Under the pieces are notes generated by a model that searched no databases, had not been told where the DNA came from, and saw only the letters and a list, made by a program, of their open reading frames with translations. Positions 11,500 through 23,519 of a stretch of 64,000 bases of DNA are shown in pieces. Source of the stretch: Stratiolaelaps scimitus (Eukaryota; Arthropoda; Arachnida; Mesostigmata; Laelapidae). The number at the start of each line of letters is the position of its first letter. The stretch's first letter is position 1. The DNA is taken from positions 16,047,001-16,111,000 of the forward strand of contig JABWDB010000005.1 in the NCBI GenBank assembly GCA_019614645.1, read 5' to 3'. The position numbers were made by a program, and so were the translations under genes.

Positions 11500-12640
11500 G
11501 AGAGAGACAATTGATCACATTCATGAATCAGGATTGTGAATTCGTACGGCGATAATGATGCATACTTCGGAAACGCTTATTGGTAGATTATTAATCGCTT
11601 GTTGGGCGTGCACGTGGATCCGCATTTACCGTGCAGGACGAACGAGCTAAGTTGTTAGCTGCAATAAGATATTAACATTCGAGACAAGTTGACGGTTTTT
11701 CTTTGGAATTATTTCTTCATGAATTATGAGATGAATGGAGATGTACAACTGATCGGTACATGAGCCTTAGGTAATTGTAGCGAGCATCAAATAATTGATC
11801 AAGCATCAAATAAGATTTAGTTCTTAGAGATTACCGCATGAAATGTTTTCACAATAACGACTAAATATGTATATTCATTATACCATTTTTTGTAGCTCCA
11901 TATAGGTCTTATCCAAGGGAAACTAGCTTACCGGCCAGCAAGCTATGCACTACTTTTAATGTCCATATATTCTAAACAAAGGATTAACGGGACCACAAAG
12001 TACAGAATAATGGCTAGATTCGTAGTAGACGTATTTTCGGGATGGGGTCGTTGCACGATTCAGTGAAACAGAGAAACGCAATGCCCCGTAATTCAATCAT
12101 GCAGTGACCAATAACAACCTCCACATTAATTAATGTTGGAACTACGATAGAAAGATAGATAGACACAGGAATACGAATAGATATTCAACATAGATAGATA
12201 CGCGCGGATAGGAAAAGCCTATTAAAGTTTGAGTAATATGTATTCTATCCTAATGCCAGGACTATTATAGCTGGTACTCTTAAGCACTAGAGAGAGAGAG
12301 AAGGGGATGAGTATACAAGGATTGGAGGCGAGGACCGACGGGAGGCCCACTCTCATCTAATGTAAGAAGGCACCTAATAAAATGAGAGTGAAGGGTCATA
12401 GAACTTCACATCGAGTGCCGCTGCCGTACCCCGATCCTCAATCTACCTCGAATTCAACGTGTGTTTTCCCTTCTTAAGACTTAAGCAGGAACCTAAGCTA
12501 AAAGACCGATGAAATTTCAACAATTAGAATTCTCGAAACAGTGACACGCTGACGAGAACGATCAACCACCTCGATTCTATTGTCGAATTGAACATGTTCG
12601 CGGTTGAAAGTGCGTTTCTCGAACTCGAGTACTCTGCGAT
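11500..12640. other. gene-free AT-rich stretch
   Basis: Contains a GATA-rich block (AGATAGATAGA around 12150-12200) and (GA)n at 12288-12301. No coding signal. Confidence 0.5.
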
Positions 12641-12648
12641 TGCATACA

Positions 12649-13251
12649 TTAGTAAGGATAATCATTGATCGGGTCCTCCGGTGCAAACCGAATTCGAGTC
12701 CGGTACACAACGAGGCAGCTGATCCTGGGATGATCGCGCAGGAGAAAGTGATCAGCGCTTCGTAGGTCCATGGCAAGAAAAACCTCAAAGAGGATACGAT
12801 AAGCTGTAGGTCCACTAACAGAATAACAATTTTCGAGTGTCAATAATCCGTAACGAATGGAATCTGTGAAACAAACAGACACACAACTAAACAAGTCAGG
12901 CTATCCCTATATTTGTACGTAATCATGAACTGCATATGATTTAATCCAGCGATCATATTCAAACCGGGACATAGAACTTGTACTACTTGTAGTACTTGCA
13001 AATGAAAAAAAAATTGTTGAACGACTAAATTTTTGTCGGACTAATAATTCCTGAACAATGTAGTCTTCGACTGGGCGAGTCGTTGGTATCGGTGACCTTC
13101 TCCAGTGCAGCATTAATGCAACGAATGATGAGCGCAATCTCCAGCTATAAATATAAATGGTCACTTACAATGGATGTTTTCTGCCAGCTTATGAAAATAT
13201 CTATACTTAACTAACGCCGTTTGTATGTGCAGCGCTTCAATATCGTTCCAG
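12649..13251 (-). CDS. 3' part of an unidentified gene, two exons
   Basis: Exon 13169-13251 (acceptor TTGCTTTCCAAG, donor CATT|GTAAGT) reads WNDIEALHIQTALVKYR and then YFHKLAENIH. Exon 12649-12863 (acceptor TTGTTTCACAG) continues in the matching phase through YSIRYGLLTLENCYS and a hydrophobic stretch (YRILFEVFLAM) to a TAA at 12649-12651. The first exon is entered in phase 2, so the 5' end lies upstream and is not located. No family is recognised. The last exon could be spliced earlier than shown. Confidence 0.4.
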
Positions 13252-13410
13252 CTTGGAAAGCAAAAGATAATTTACCGTTGAAGTAAAGCCTGTTTCAACG
13301 GCTAATCGACTCTTTTTTTTATTAACTGAGGGCGGACCCCCTCCATTTCCACCAACATTTTAATAAAACCTCTACTTAAGAGCATAATGCTGTTGTGTTT
13401 ATTGTTTACT

Positions 13411-13480
13411 GGCCTAAAGGTTAAGAGCTGAGGCCTGTCAGATAGGGGAACAGCTGAGGGTCAGCTCTAAAAACAGTTTT
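13411..13480 (+). repeat. interspersed repeat tail, copy A (shared with 30118-30190)
   Basis: CCTAAAGGTTAAGAGCTGAG, GGCCTGTCAGATAGGGGAA, then CAGCTGAGGGTCAG recurs nearly unchanged at 30121-30180. In that second copy a tRNA-like head precedes it, so this looks like the 3' half of a second SINE family. Confidence 0.55.
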
Positions 13481-14293
13481 TTATTGTTTACTGGCAAATG
13501 TGTAAACCTTTCTTAGAGTGCAACAGGCCTTAAGTCCACGACAAAAAGCCATTTTGCACAGATATCTGAATAGTCGCAAAATTTAGGTTAAGTTACGGAC
13601 GCGAAGGGAGCGAGCGGACCGCGAAAGTTCATGTAAGTCGAAGCCAAATAAAGATTGATTTTTGTTCAGATGTACGGTATCCACGCCGTGCGATACATGC
13701 TGTAATTCGCCAGACGGAGCGGCCGAGTACAGTGGTGTGCGGTCCTGGCTGGAGAGAGATTAAACTAGAGCATTGATTATAGACAGTAATAATAATAATA
13801 ATAGTAATCATAATAAGAGTGTTTATATAGTCAATATATTCAAGGTAAGACTTTCTAATTAGAAAAATGATACACATTCACTGGGTACAATTGTTGCATA
13901 GCTGTTAATAAAAAATAATAATGAATGTCGACGTCATTAGTTAATAATACAATACAAACAAGATGTTCAACGGGACGTTTTCATATTCTATTAAGAATAC
14001 ATAGAGGAAGCTGTTCTTAGACGTAATTTCACGTTCAGCGGTTGGTGCAATTGTCGCCCACTTTTCTAATTGATTAATAAAAAACATAGTTTATTATTGA
14101 CTTCATTAATGTGCTTAACATCTCGTGATCAGTTGTGAGTACCACTACACTATTCCGCTCTCGTGTATCGAGTCTCCGTTGAATCGGCATTAATTGGTCA
14201 CAGTGTCACACACGTAATTCTACCTGACTGGGCTTGCTGCCACACGAATAAGCACGTGTCAAATGAGTTCCTTAAGGACCACTAACTCCACGA

Positions 14294-14345
14294 TGACGTC
14301 AAACCTGCGTACAGCGTAACTAGCTGGTTTATTTATGTATATAAG
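14294..14345 (+). promoter_or_regulatory. core promoter: CRE palindrome and TATA box
   Basis: A full TGACGTCA site (14294-14301) lies 36 bases upstream of TATATAAG (14338-14345). Transcription would be expected to start about 30 bases on, near 14370, ahead of the ATG at 14408. CREB/ATF-type factors bind such palindromes. The pairing and spacing suggest a TATA-driven, inducible or tissue-restricted gene. Confidence 0.5.
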
Positions 14346-14407
14346 CGCGACGCGGCTTGAAGCAGCTGCCTCCGGTATCGCTACTAAAGTTAGCGTATTT
14401 GATCGGA

Positions 14408-14814
14408 ATGGTTTGCTCAGATAGATGCAATGCACACCCGCAGATAAGATTTAATACGGAGGAACAGGTATCCGTGATGTATTATTGGATGGCACATTTG
14501 TACGATGGCACGTAAGATTTTCTTGTTGAATATAATCTCACGGCTAGCCGTCGGGAACAGTGGGTCGTTGTGCTGCTGATTTGTCAACTTACCGTAGAAA
14601 TTGAGAACTTCTTGAACCAGGTTGCATTTGCCTTTACACTCTCACTTGTACTTGTTTTTTTTTTAGCTTTAACCTGCGGAAGCTGAACTCGTCTGTGTAG
14701 TAACAGGCTGATCATAAGGAAATACTAGATCTCAATGAATTAGAAGAGAAAGTATTGGAGCAAGAAAATTGCAACAAAGCTGCATTAGAAAGCCTGTACG
14801 ACCACGCGTCATAA
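14408..14814 (+). CDS. putative 55-aa two-exon protein
   Basis: Exon 1 (14408-14467) reads MVCSDRCNAHPQIRFNTEEQ and ends at CAG|GTATCC. Exon 2 (14707-14814, acceptor GTGTAGTAACAG) is phase-compatible. It reads ADHKEILDLNELEEKV, then LEQENCNKAALESLYDHAS, and stops. The second exon looks like a short amphipathic or coiled helix. The unspliced frame also stays open for 15 more codons, so exon 1 could be read through. The family is unknown. Support comes from the promoter upstream and the phase agreement. Confidence 0.35.
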
Positions 14815-14819
14815 TCTGC

Positions 14820-15308
14820 GAAAATGAACACACATACACACTATTGTAAACGGCACCCTTTCTTTATTTACCGCTCTTCACTAACTGCTAACTGAACCCA
14901 TTAGACACGCCACCTTTGCTTTTCTAAGCGTATGTATATGTTTATATACAGTAAGAACATATCTGAGCTTCATAATATCTCAGTGGCCGCCTGCCGATTA
15001 ATCAATCAGTAGCGTGGAAAGGCAAGTTCCGCTTCTGGCTGTATCTACACACCGCGTGAAATTGTTCCCCCTCTCGCGGTGCCTCTCTATCGAGATTCGA
15101 AAAAACTGTCGAGTGGTCGGTATTCGGTGGCTTCATTATGCGTTTATTATTATTATTATTCGTCTTAGGAAAAAAAAGTGACAACCTACGCTCGCCAATG
15201 GCACATATACACTTCATTAGAGAGGAGGGGAGAGGAGACGGCGATGTACGACAAATGACGGGACCCAATGCCAACTTCTGTCAAGTTACTAGCACAATCG
15301 AGGAGTAT

Positions 15309-15345
<37 letters not shown>

Positions 15346-16460
15346 GCTGGGAGTACGTGGATCCATTATACTTTTAGCTACGTACAAATACGCTAAACCA
15401 ATGTATTTGCTACTCGTCATTGTATGTCAACGACGCGACGAAGGAGGACAACAGTTGCTAAATTGCCGGGGGAAGAGGACTATTGGCTTCGGGCTGTTGT
15501 GGGCATTTCCGTAGTCGGCTGTTACAACGAACATCCTATGTACCATACACACACACACACACACTTACACATGCGCGCGCCTGATAATTTCGTGATTACT
15601 TATGGAAGGGAAATATTATATGTATTTATAATTTCTATTAGTATGTGAAAAGGGACTATTCACAATATTCTATTATTCACAAGAGACAGCTACTGCTGTT
15701 GCTGTTACACTCCCTCTCTCTCTCTCTCTTTCTATATATATATATATATATATTGATTGACTGAAGCAAGCCGAAGAGGTTGAAGGCAGTAGAATAAGAG
15801 TTAGGTGTGTTTACAGGGGAGGGAATAGACTGCATGGGTTTGGCTCTGGTTGGGCAACAGTCATCGTACCAAAAACAAATCTATACATTTTCCCATTTTT
15901 CGGTATTCTCAGACGACGGTGAACAGAAGCGGAAAGCGACGTGGAATATTAGCAATGCAAAAGGTGTTTTATACAGGGCGTCTCTATATTCAGCACCACG
16001 ATGATGCATGTGTACGCGCGTCAGGGCGTATATGCTGAACGAATCGATGTAACTATCGAGCTGTACACATTCAAGGCTAGGAAATACATTCCTTATTACA
16101 CACATATATATATAAATATATATTACGTTATAACGCCACCGGACCAGCCCACTCGACAGAGACGGATGGATTTTCTACAAAACACAACTATTTAACTTAA
16201 TGTTTGGTTGGCAACTTGCGTTCTCTTCCGGTAGTTATGTCTCGGCTTTCGTTCGATATATCGCCATTTGAAGCTTCGCGGCCACGCACATTTACGTGCA
16301 ACGTTTGCTAATTATTTTCTTCTGTAATTGTTTGCGGTCGTTTTGGTTTCGTTATTTTTTCTTTTTTTTGCATAACAAGCGAAATGAGGAAATTCGATGT
16401 AGCTGCGCTAAATACATCACCATATGGATAAATGGATAACTCGGTAGCCTCAATCTTCCT
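14820..16460. other. gene-free stretch with microsatellites
   Basis: (TA)n at 15311-15341, (CA)n near 15548-15563, (CT)n then (TA)n at 15713-15753, and smaller TA tracts at 16103-16122. Frames of 60-90 codons on both strands show no domain. Confidence 0.5.
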
Positions 16461-16465
16461 TACCA

Positions 16466-16947
16466 TCACGTCATCGAGATATCGCTGTTGCTGATGGTAG
16501 CTGCTAGGGTCAGAGATGAAGGTTGGTATCGCCTTCACTGGGTCTTCAGTCACCACCATCGTGTGTTTGTCACCCCACGTGTGTCACCACTCAATGTTGA
16601 ATATCATAACCTGCTTTGCTACACTTACGGAAATCGTGAGATGCGCTTGCGATCTCGAGGGTCCGCTGTTCCTCGCGTTATAATCGATCATCAATGGACG
16701 TTCTTCCGTCGCTGGCGGTTGCGTATCTTCATCCATTTCGGTTTACTTACGACTTGCTGGTTGACTCCCTAGACGGCTGTTGTGTGGTCTCGTCTTGACG
16801 ACCGCCTGCGATTATGATGTTGTGGTTGTTATATGTGGCTGTCTTTTGTCTCGCCTCAAAGAAGCATTCGTCGCGACCATTTACTGTTCCCACATCACTG
16901 ATTGAAAGGGACGATGAAATGGAGGCTGATTGCACCGTCCAATGCAC
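16466..16947 (-). CDS. possible 5' exons of an unidentified minus-strand gene
   Basis: Three minus-strand donors lie close together: GTAAGTAA near 16740, GTAAGTG near 16627 and GTAAGG near 16460. The frame before the first ends QQPSRESTSK; an acceptor TCTCTGACCCTAG would add SYHQQQRYLDDVM in agreeing phase. An alternative start at MDEDTQPPATEERPLMIDY ends at the middle donor. Both cannot be right, and downstream exons are not found. Confidence 0.25.
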
Positions 16948-17065
16948 CGCTATCTGCCTCCTTATCCTTTTAATATTATACCTCGTTGATGTTGCTGCGG
17001 CTGCTGCTGTTGTACTGGCTTTTTTTTTGTTGTTATTAGGTTACCTATATTCGCAGAAGTGCTGA
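16814..17065 (+). CDS. possible small membrane protein
   Basis: An 83-codon ATG frame begins with a signal-peptide-like MMLWLLYVAVFCLASKK. It has a short polar middle (LIERDDEMEADC) and ends in a long hydrophobic segment (ICLLILLILYLVDVAAAAA and onward to LLGYLYSQKC). Part of the hydrophobicity comes from T-rich and GCT-repeat sequence, and the opposite strand is also partly open. It may be spurious. Confidence 0.2.
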   Translation: MMLWLLYVAVFCLASKKHSSRPFTVPTSLIERDDEMEADCTVQCTAICLLILLILYLVDVAAAAAVVLAFFLLLLGYLYSQKC

Positions 17066-17069
17066 AACG

Positions 17070-18250
17070 CAGGCTCAGCTTCCGATTGAGAGGGGGACAG
17101 GAGGCAAACAGCCGGTCTTCCTACGAATTTGGACAGCGCAAGTGGTGTTTTCAGAACTTCCGCTTAGTGCTTCTTTTTCGTGGCCCTCCTGAGTCGGTTG
17201 AAGTAGCAATCGGCTAAAGGTTGTGTGTGTCTGGGACTATGCCATTGTTACTCTAACCGTTACAAGAGACCTCTTCGTTGTACCACGTTTGTGAAGGACG
17301 TCAGATAGACTCACGTTTCTTGTGGCGATACGGCGCCGTAAGAGTTGTGCAGCCATCTCTCTCTCTCTGTCAGTCTCTCCTTCGCTCACTCGCCTCGCCC
17401 TCTCTCTATCGCTCTCTCAGCTCAGTGTGAAGCCGTGGAGCCTGGACGCGCTCAACAAGGAAACAGGGCTAGCAAGATGACAAGATGGCTGCCCACAATC
17501 TTGAAGTGCTCGGTCACATGGATAATACGTGCCGGATCGTTGAACGCCTAGAGCAGCCGCCTGTGGCATCGGCCACTGGACGTTGCCTCGTAGTCGTTGT
17601 CGTTGTAGCAGCAGCAGCATTTCGAACGAACGAATTATGGTCGAGACGGCGATCAGCATGAAGATGCGAGTAACAGAGTTGGCACACCGGCAGGCCCAGT
17701 CCCGATGTGCCGGCAACGTGTGCACGTAGATAGGATTCAAAGCAACACGTGTGCGAGGCGACATGGAACACTCCGACAAAGCCTACATAGTAGGTTCTAA
17801 CCACTGTGGATAGGTCAGTAGCCCCTACGAGACAGCTTCGAGGAGTGGCGACGTGACGGATCTCGTTTATGACAATCTCGGAGACCCGTGACAAATCATG
17901 ATCCCGTTTTTTCTTGACAACGTAACAGGATTGATGGCCAAACGATATGAGCCATAACAACGGCCGTTGCAGTTTGACGTGAACAGCCTAAGCTAGAGGC
18001 AAATTGGAGGACAACCAGAGATGCTTCTTCGATTTGAATTAATTTCCCGCTGTTGAACAAGGTGGAAGGAGGAATCGTGCAGACTGAGTGCAGTCGAGAC
18101 AAGTACTGGATGATCGCCACGCTGAATGAGCTAGCTGTGTTGAAGGGTTAGCCCCCTTTGTGACATATGACCAGCGGAGCATATCGGACACCTAATCCGT
18201 TTTTTTTGCTTTTGAACTTTTCTGGGATCAAGTGAGAACCGAATATAGCA
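17070..18250. other. stretch with one possible plus-strand promoter
   Basis: A (CT)n-rich block at 17352-17420 precedes ACAAGATGGCTGCC near 17473-17486, a YY1-like motif whose ATG opens MAAHNLEVLGHMDNTCRIV and 39 more codons. This could be a promoter with a start exon, but no following exon was found. The rest is the 3' flank of LENG8. Confidence 0.25.
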
Positions 18251-18259
18251 CCGGTTTTT

Positions 18260-21200
18260 TTACGATAGGCGCGCAAGGGACTCTTTGCATTCGACAGTCT
18301 GCTGATCGGCCGTTAACACGGCGCCCTGTTCGACAAGGAACGCCTTAAGCTCAAGACGTCCCGGGAAGAGTAGGCTCTTCTCAAGGTAAGCCACCGAAAC
18401 GCCTGGCCGGAATCTAGAATCATTCAACAGACAAACGTTAGACGTGCACAAATCACTCATGGTTCGATTTTTGAGAGGGCTAAAAGAAATAGATCAAGTT
18501 GGTGCCACTGTGTCAAACATGACTAACGCGCTAATAATGGTCTCGTTCACAATTAACATAAGGTGATATAATTCCGGTAGAATGAACGGTGTCGAATCTC
18601 CGGTATACTTCTGATTTTTGAGTAGCACCAGCAACTGCAATTAAATTACGACCATAAAAACTCGATAACGGCTAAAATTCATTGCTATTATTTGAGGAAT
18701 ATGGAAAGTGCACGAAGGATCCTCCATATATGAATGCCACGGCATATTTTGCATAATATAGAGTGAACAATGCAATTCAAATAGTAATCAAACTTACGGC
18801 CGGCATTACTCGCTGAAAAGAAAACGTTAGTGGAAACCCTGATTTATTTAAGAACTACATGTAATGCAATCTCAATATAATAATATTCCTTGATCATGCG
18901 TCTTCCATCGAACTCCTAAAGAATCGCGATCTGTTGCTATCGGCCAATCTCGCCTTCTGTTTCGTATAGTGTCTTGTAGCAATGCGCTGCGAGATCTGTT
19001 CGGCGGATCGCTGCTCGAGACCTCCCTTAATATCAAGCCACTTGGAAGTCCGCTCGTGAAAGAACGTCTCGATCATGCCAGAGCACATCATCATACAAAC
19101 CATGCCATCTCTCGCTGAGTAGCTAAACATCACCGGTACTACGTCTTCTCATTCAACACTGGTATAAGTGTTGTCTAGCCAACCTCAAGTCAGCAATACA
19201 GTGATCTGAAGGAGGCAATTTTGAGTGGTTACAAACGATACAATCTGCGCAGACCCTACCAGTTGGCTTCCCGAGTCGAGTGAGATAGGACTTCACCGAA
19301 TTGTGGCAATGGTTTCGTCTAGTAATAGAATCGCATGACGAATACGAAGGTGGAGAAGAGAAAACTCCCGTTCGCTAACAGCAGCAGGTTTGTCGACCGT
19401 AGATTCCCCCTCTTGGGCTGTTCGTCCTTGCTGATGAACTTGAGTTCGGGGAATACGGTGAACACGAAGGACTTATGGCGTCACGAGATGCGACGTTTCA
19501 CGGCACCACATGCGATGCCGCCGCCGCATGTCGTCGTTGATCGTCGTGGGTGACAGAAGTAATGCTGAATACGTTTAAGCATCGAATGACGTCACCCTGA
19601 ATTCTTCATGCGAGCTAATTTGTTGCCGATCAAACTGCTGTCTTTGTAGAACGAATCGCGGAGGTAACGAAATCCCCTCTCTACGTTGTCGTCTGTCTCT
19701 CAAACAAAACTGTGCATTCGGAGACGCTCTACCTAGTTGCAGCAAGCAAGAGGTGCTGCTCTGAATCAAACTAGATGGGAGCCACTTAAAAACAAATCCC
19801 ACGAGCCCCATAACCATGATATGCCCAAGCCCTACTTGCAAACCTTCTCGCAGGCCCTCTGCTGTCTCTTGAGACAACCCCCACTAGCACTACATACGTT
19901 TTCAAAATGGCCGTGTAGGCCAAAACGCGTAGTCTGCCCACGCTCCACTCCATGATGTAAGCACCCATCCGAGGGGCATTCTGGTACAGCCGGAAGAAGC
20001 GACTATAGTTGTCGGTGGTCACAGCAGAGATAACCTTCACCGCGTGCGCGACCACCGGATGGGATCGCTCGTCGTCACTCAGGGACGTCAGTGTCTTGTT
20101 CATATCTGAAACAATCGACAACGAGAAGGGAACACATCAATACTCACATTTGTGCTCACATGTTTAGTGGGAATAGTCGAACGGCAACTAAAACTGTACA
20201 AAATAACAGGGTTCGAACATAAACGAAAACCGAAGGCAAATCCTCGGTCTAGGCTGTTGTTCCTTTGTTCTCCAACAACGAACGGCTCCTTAGAAATAGA
20301 AGGGAATTGCATATTCAAGCGGAGAAGAAAGCCATGGGGTGACCGTTACTTTTTTGTCAGGAAACATTTTCGATAGAGCAATATGAAGCTCCGTTGGGGT
20401 TAGGCATTTTTGGTTGCGCGCTTCGTAATTAGTCGTGCGAATATGAGGGACAATTACCGACCGTTGCCGTAAGTGACCGTATACGAACCTAGGACGTTCC
20501 GAGTGAATACATGGTAGAGCAGCTTGTATCCCGCAAACTCGAGACGGTGGCGCGCATCGGGAAACTCTGCGTAGAGCGATGCCAATTGGGTTTGGCATTG
20601 ATTAAACTCCTCGTGGTCGCCTTTCTCGAGAGCGATTCGAGCATGCGTCTCATAAACATCGATCGAGAATAGCGAACGCACGCATTGTACAGTCAGATCC
20701 TGTCGGACCGACTTGAGCTGATCGCAAGCGTAGTGATAGTCCTGCTTAGCGATCCATGCCTTTTTAATGTGCTCGAGCGACCGGCGCAGAACGTGAACTG
20801 GCCGAACACTACTAGGATCGGGTGCCGACGTCAAACGGAAATAGGCCTTCTCAATGTCCTGGCAAGTTCCCTCGATCGGCGCACCCGACCAATCCTCATA
20901 CCAGTTATAGCTATCCGATAGGGTTGCGTTCATTGTCATATCGGTCTTACGAATAGGCTTTCCAGCGCCAGCGGATCCGGCCGGCGAAACTGAATCGGCA
21001 TTATTGGCAAAACGGCGAGCCCGCTTCTGCAACTGACTGGGACTAGTCTTCAGCTCATCGGCCGCAAATCGTTTTTTCATCTTATCGTTTGAATGTTTTT
21101 TGTTGTTGCTGTTGTTGCTGCTGCTGCTAATGCTCTTCGACCAGTCGCTACCGCCACTAACCCTGTTCCCCGAAAGGCTCTTGCCGAAAGTCGAAATCCC

Positions 21201-23512
21201 CTCAGATTTGCTGTGCTGCTTTGTGCCCAACCCCGCCGCTCCTAACGACCCAACCACCAAACGCAGATCGTCTCCGCTTAGCCTAGACATCGCTTCCGCT
21301 AGGCGTTGCTGTCGGTCAGAAGCACCACCTTCACTACTTCTGACAACGACTTCCGACGACCTTCTAGATCTCGACAGCATGTGTTTCTCATCGCTGTCCT
21401 GCTCCATGGCGTCACCTCGATGGCCATTGACACAATCATTCATTGACGACCTCTTCTCTTTGCTGTTCGACAATCTCGACTGTGGCGGTTCGTCCTTGGT
21501 CGCTCGCTTCAATTGCCGAAGTCGTTCCACCTCGGCCTTCTGCTGCTTGAGCTGTTCCTGCCGTTGGCGCTCAGCTTCGGCCTTGACCCTCGCACGTTCA
21601 GCCTTATTCCTCTTAATCTGCTCCTGGCGTTGTCGCTCGGCATTGGCTTTCGCTTGAACGCGCTCCTCCTCCTGGCGACGATTTTCTTCCACAGTCTCAC
21701 TGTACACCTTTGGCAAAGGCTCATTAGCCCAATCATGCGTCCACAGACGTTTGTTGTCCGTTGCGCAAGTCACCTTACCTGTTGATGCAATGATGAACAC
21801 ACAACGGAAAAGACAGATTAAATCGTGAGCTACCATATCCTAAGTAGTAAACATGAGGAATGCTGAGTAGAAGTAAATACGGTTACTGAAAACAATCCAA
21901 TTATCCGCTGAACAAGAGGTGAGCAGATGTAAGTAATAAAATATTGATCGCAATCAGCCGGCTATTAAGCAAACACAGTATCACCATTAAGCACTCACCT
22001 CTAATTATAATCTCGACCTGCTGCTTGTCAAATTCGGTTTTGCACTTCGCGAACGATCGACGCGTGTAGTCCTGTAAAGCGATCGGCCATTCACTAAGGT
22101 ACGACGATCCACCAGGGGCATTATTACCACTATCCACCAGCTGCTGTTGGCTGCTTGACGACACTGAGACAGCCTGTGCCAAGCTACCACTGTTGACACC
22201 GGACATTTTCAAGCCACCGCCTACCAGTAGACCCTCTGTGCTGCTGGCTCCGGCCTGCGCACCCCGATATTGTTGCTGTGACTGTTGACGCTGGGCTGCC
22301 GGAGACGACGCGTGCTGGGCTGGTCCGCTGTTCATATTTGCCTTACCAAGGATATCTGCTGAATTGTTCATGTGGTTGGCGAGACCTAAAGGGGATACCA
22401 TATCCATACGAACAATACCTGAAAAAATCGAGACAGCGAGAAGAAACAGACCCCCCAGGGGTGAGGTATGTTACTACATTAGAAATAAAAGTAGCTAATC
22501 ATCAAACAAGGTGACAAGGTGGGTCCCGGGTACAAATAACTTTATTAATTAATTTACCTGGAATTTACGCCACCATGCATTTACGTCAAAGTCGAAAACA
22601 TGACAGTTATTCCAATTCACTAGAAACGCTAAAAATAATCAGAACGCAACAAAGCACAATGGATGTTCGCAGCTAATTAGCATCTTAAAAATAGCACTGA
22701 TAATCCGTGTCCGCTGTCCGCTTACCGTTGCTATGTCGATTTCCACCCATCGGGCTAGCCCGATGTTGTTGTTGCGCACCAGTGAAACTGTTTCTCGATG
22801 GTCTCTGACGAGGACCTACTCCCCAGCCCCAAGCAGGGGCCTGCACGCCAGCGATAGGTCCGTACACTGGAGGATATCCGGCACCAGCGCCGGCAACATC
22901 AACAGGAAATGGTCGAGGCTGTCGAGAGGCGGCCTGCTGCTGTTGTTGCGGCTGTGGTGCCCAGGGTCCGAAACCTGTCGTGCCCCAACCACCACCAGCA
23001 AAACCGTCCATTTGAGCTGGCGGAAACGGTGTGGTCGCTGCACCGAGACCTCCTCGAGGAGCTGCCGCTGCCCGAGGGTTTACCTGTGAACAGTAGCGCT
23101 GTCATTAAGAGCTGATGCAGAGTATATATCATGTGTGCACATTAAAGACGCATTTTTTGACTGAGTTATAGCGTAATTTCAACTTGAGTGAGAGATAAAT
23201 GCAAAGTAGTGGCACGCCGGGTGATGGCAAATTAATAAACTAAACCATGTATACTTATAACGAGGCTTTCAGCGTTCGCTCTCCTTTAATTTTCCAGATC
23301 GTCTCTTGTCGACAACCAGTTAATCGAATTATGCGTGGTAATAAATGTATTGCACAAACTGAGGCAGCGAGGATCTACATAGTCAAATGAAAAGAAAACA
23401 TGTTAAATATACACACCTTCGCTAGTTCCTCCATCGCCTTTTCCCAGGCAGGTCTCTGCGGAGGTGGCCCTGGCGGCAAAGGCAATTCCGCCACGTTCAG
23501 ATGAGTGTCCAT
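18260..23512 (-). CDS. LENG8: LENG8-type SAC3/GANP family protein
   Basis: Six exons join in frame: 23417-23512, 22726-23083, 21999-22418, 20489-21778, 19898-20105 and 18260-18413, giving 2526 bases and 841 aa. All acceptors end in AG. Donors are GT, with an atypical GTTCGT after exon 4. The N-terminus (MDTHLNVAELPLPPGPPP) and residues 33-290 are rich in P, Q, G and S. Around residue 260 comes YTRRSFAKCKTEFDKQQVE, then LWTHDWANEPLP, a typical LENG8 block. A charged E/R/Q/K helix follows, then polar low complexity. The SAC3 region fills residues about 590-841 (DWSGAPIEGTCQDIEKAYF, NYSRFFRLYQNAP, KTFRPGVSVAYLEKSLLF) and ends at CKESLARLS. Length matches vertebrate LENG8 (about 800 aa). Family members act in nuclear mRNA processing and export as TREX-2/PCI-type scaffolds. 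Noncoding 5' exons are not located. Confidence 0.93.
18894..19133 (-). CDS. coding-like frame inside LENG8 intron 5
   Basis: The minus-strand frame reads VCMMMCSGMIETFFHER, TSKWLDIKGGLEQRSAEQ, then ISQRIATRHYTKQKARL. Upstream in the same intron (about 19310-19470, minus) is another protein-like stretch, KSFVFTVFPELKFISKDEQP. Neither belongs to LENG8, whose exon 5 to exon 6 join is phase-perfect without them. They may be a nested gene, a retrocopy fragment or chance. Family not recognised. Confidence 0.25.
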   Translation of the reverse strand: MMFSYSARDGMVCMMMCSGMIETFFHERTSKWLDIKGGLEQRSAEQISQRIATRHYTKQKARLADSNRSRFFRSSMEDA

Positions 23513-23519
23513 AGCTTGT

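Noticed and set aside
20685..21785. Plus-strand frames over LENG8 exon 4, including a leucine-rich 185-codon one
   Set aside because: They are the antisense of the glutamine/arginine/serine-rich LENG8 coding exon, which has conserved SAC3 sequence and agreeing splice phases.
22733..23132. Other frames across LENG8 exon 2
   Set aside because: Shadows of the P/Q/G-rich LENG8 exon; only the minus frame that joins exons 1 and 3 in phase fits the family.
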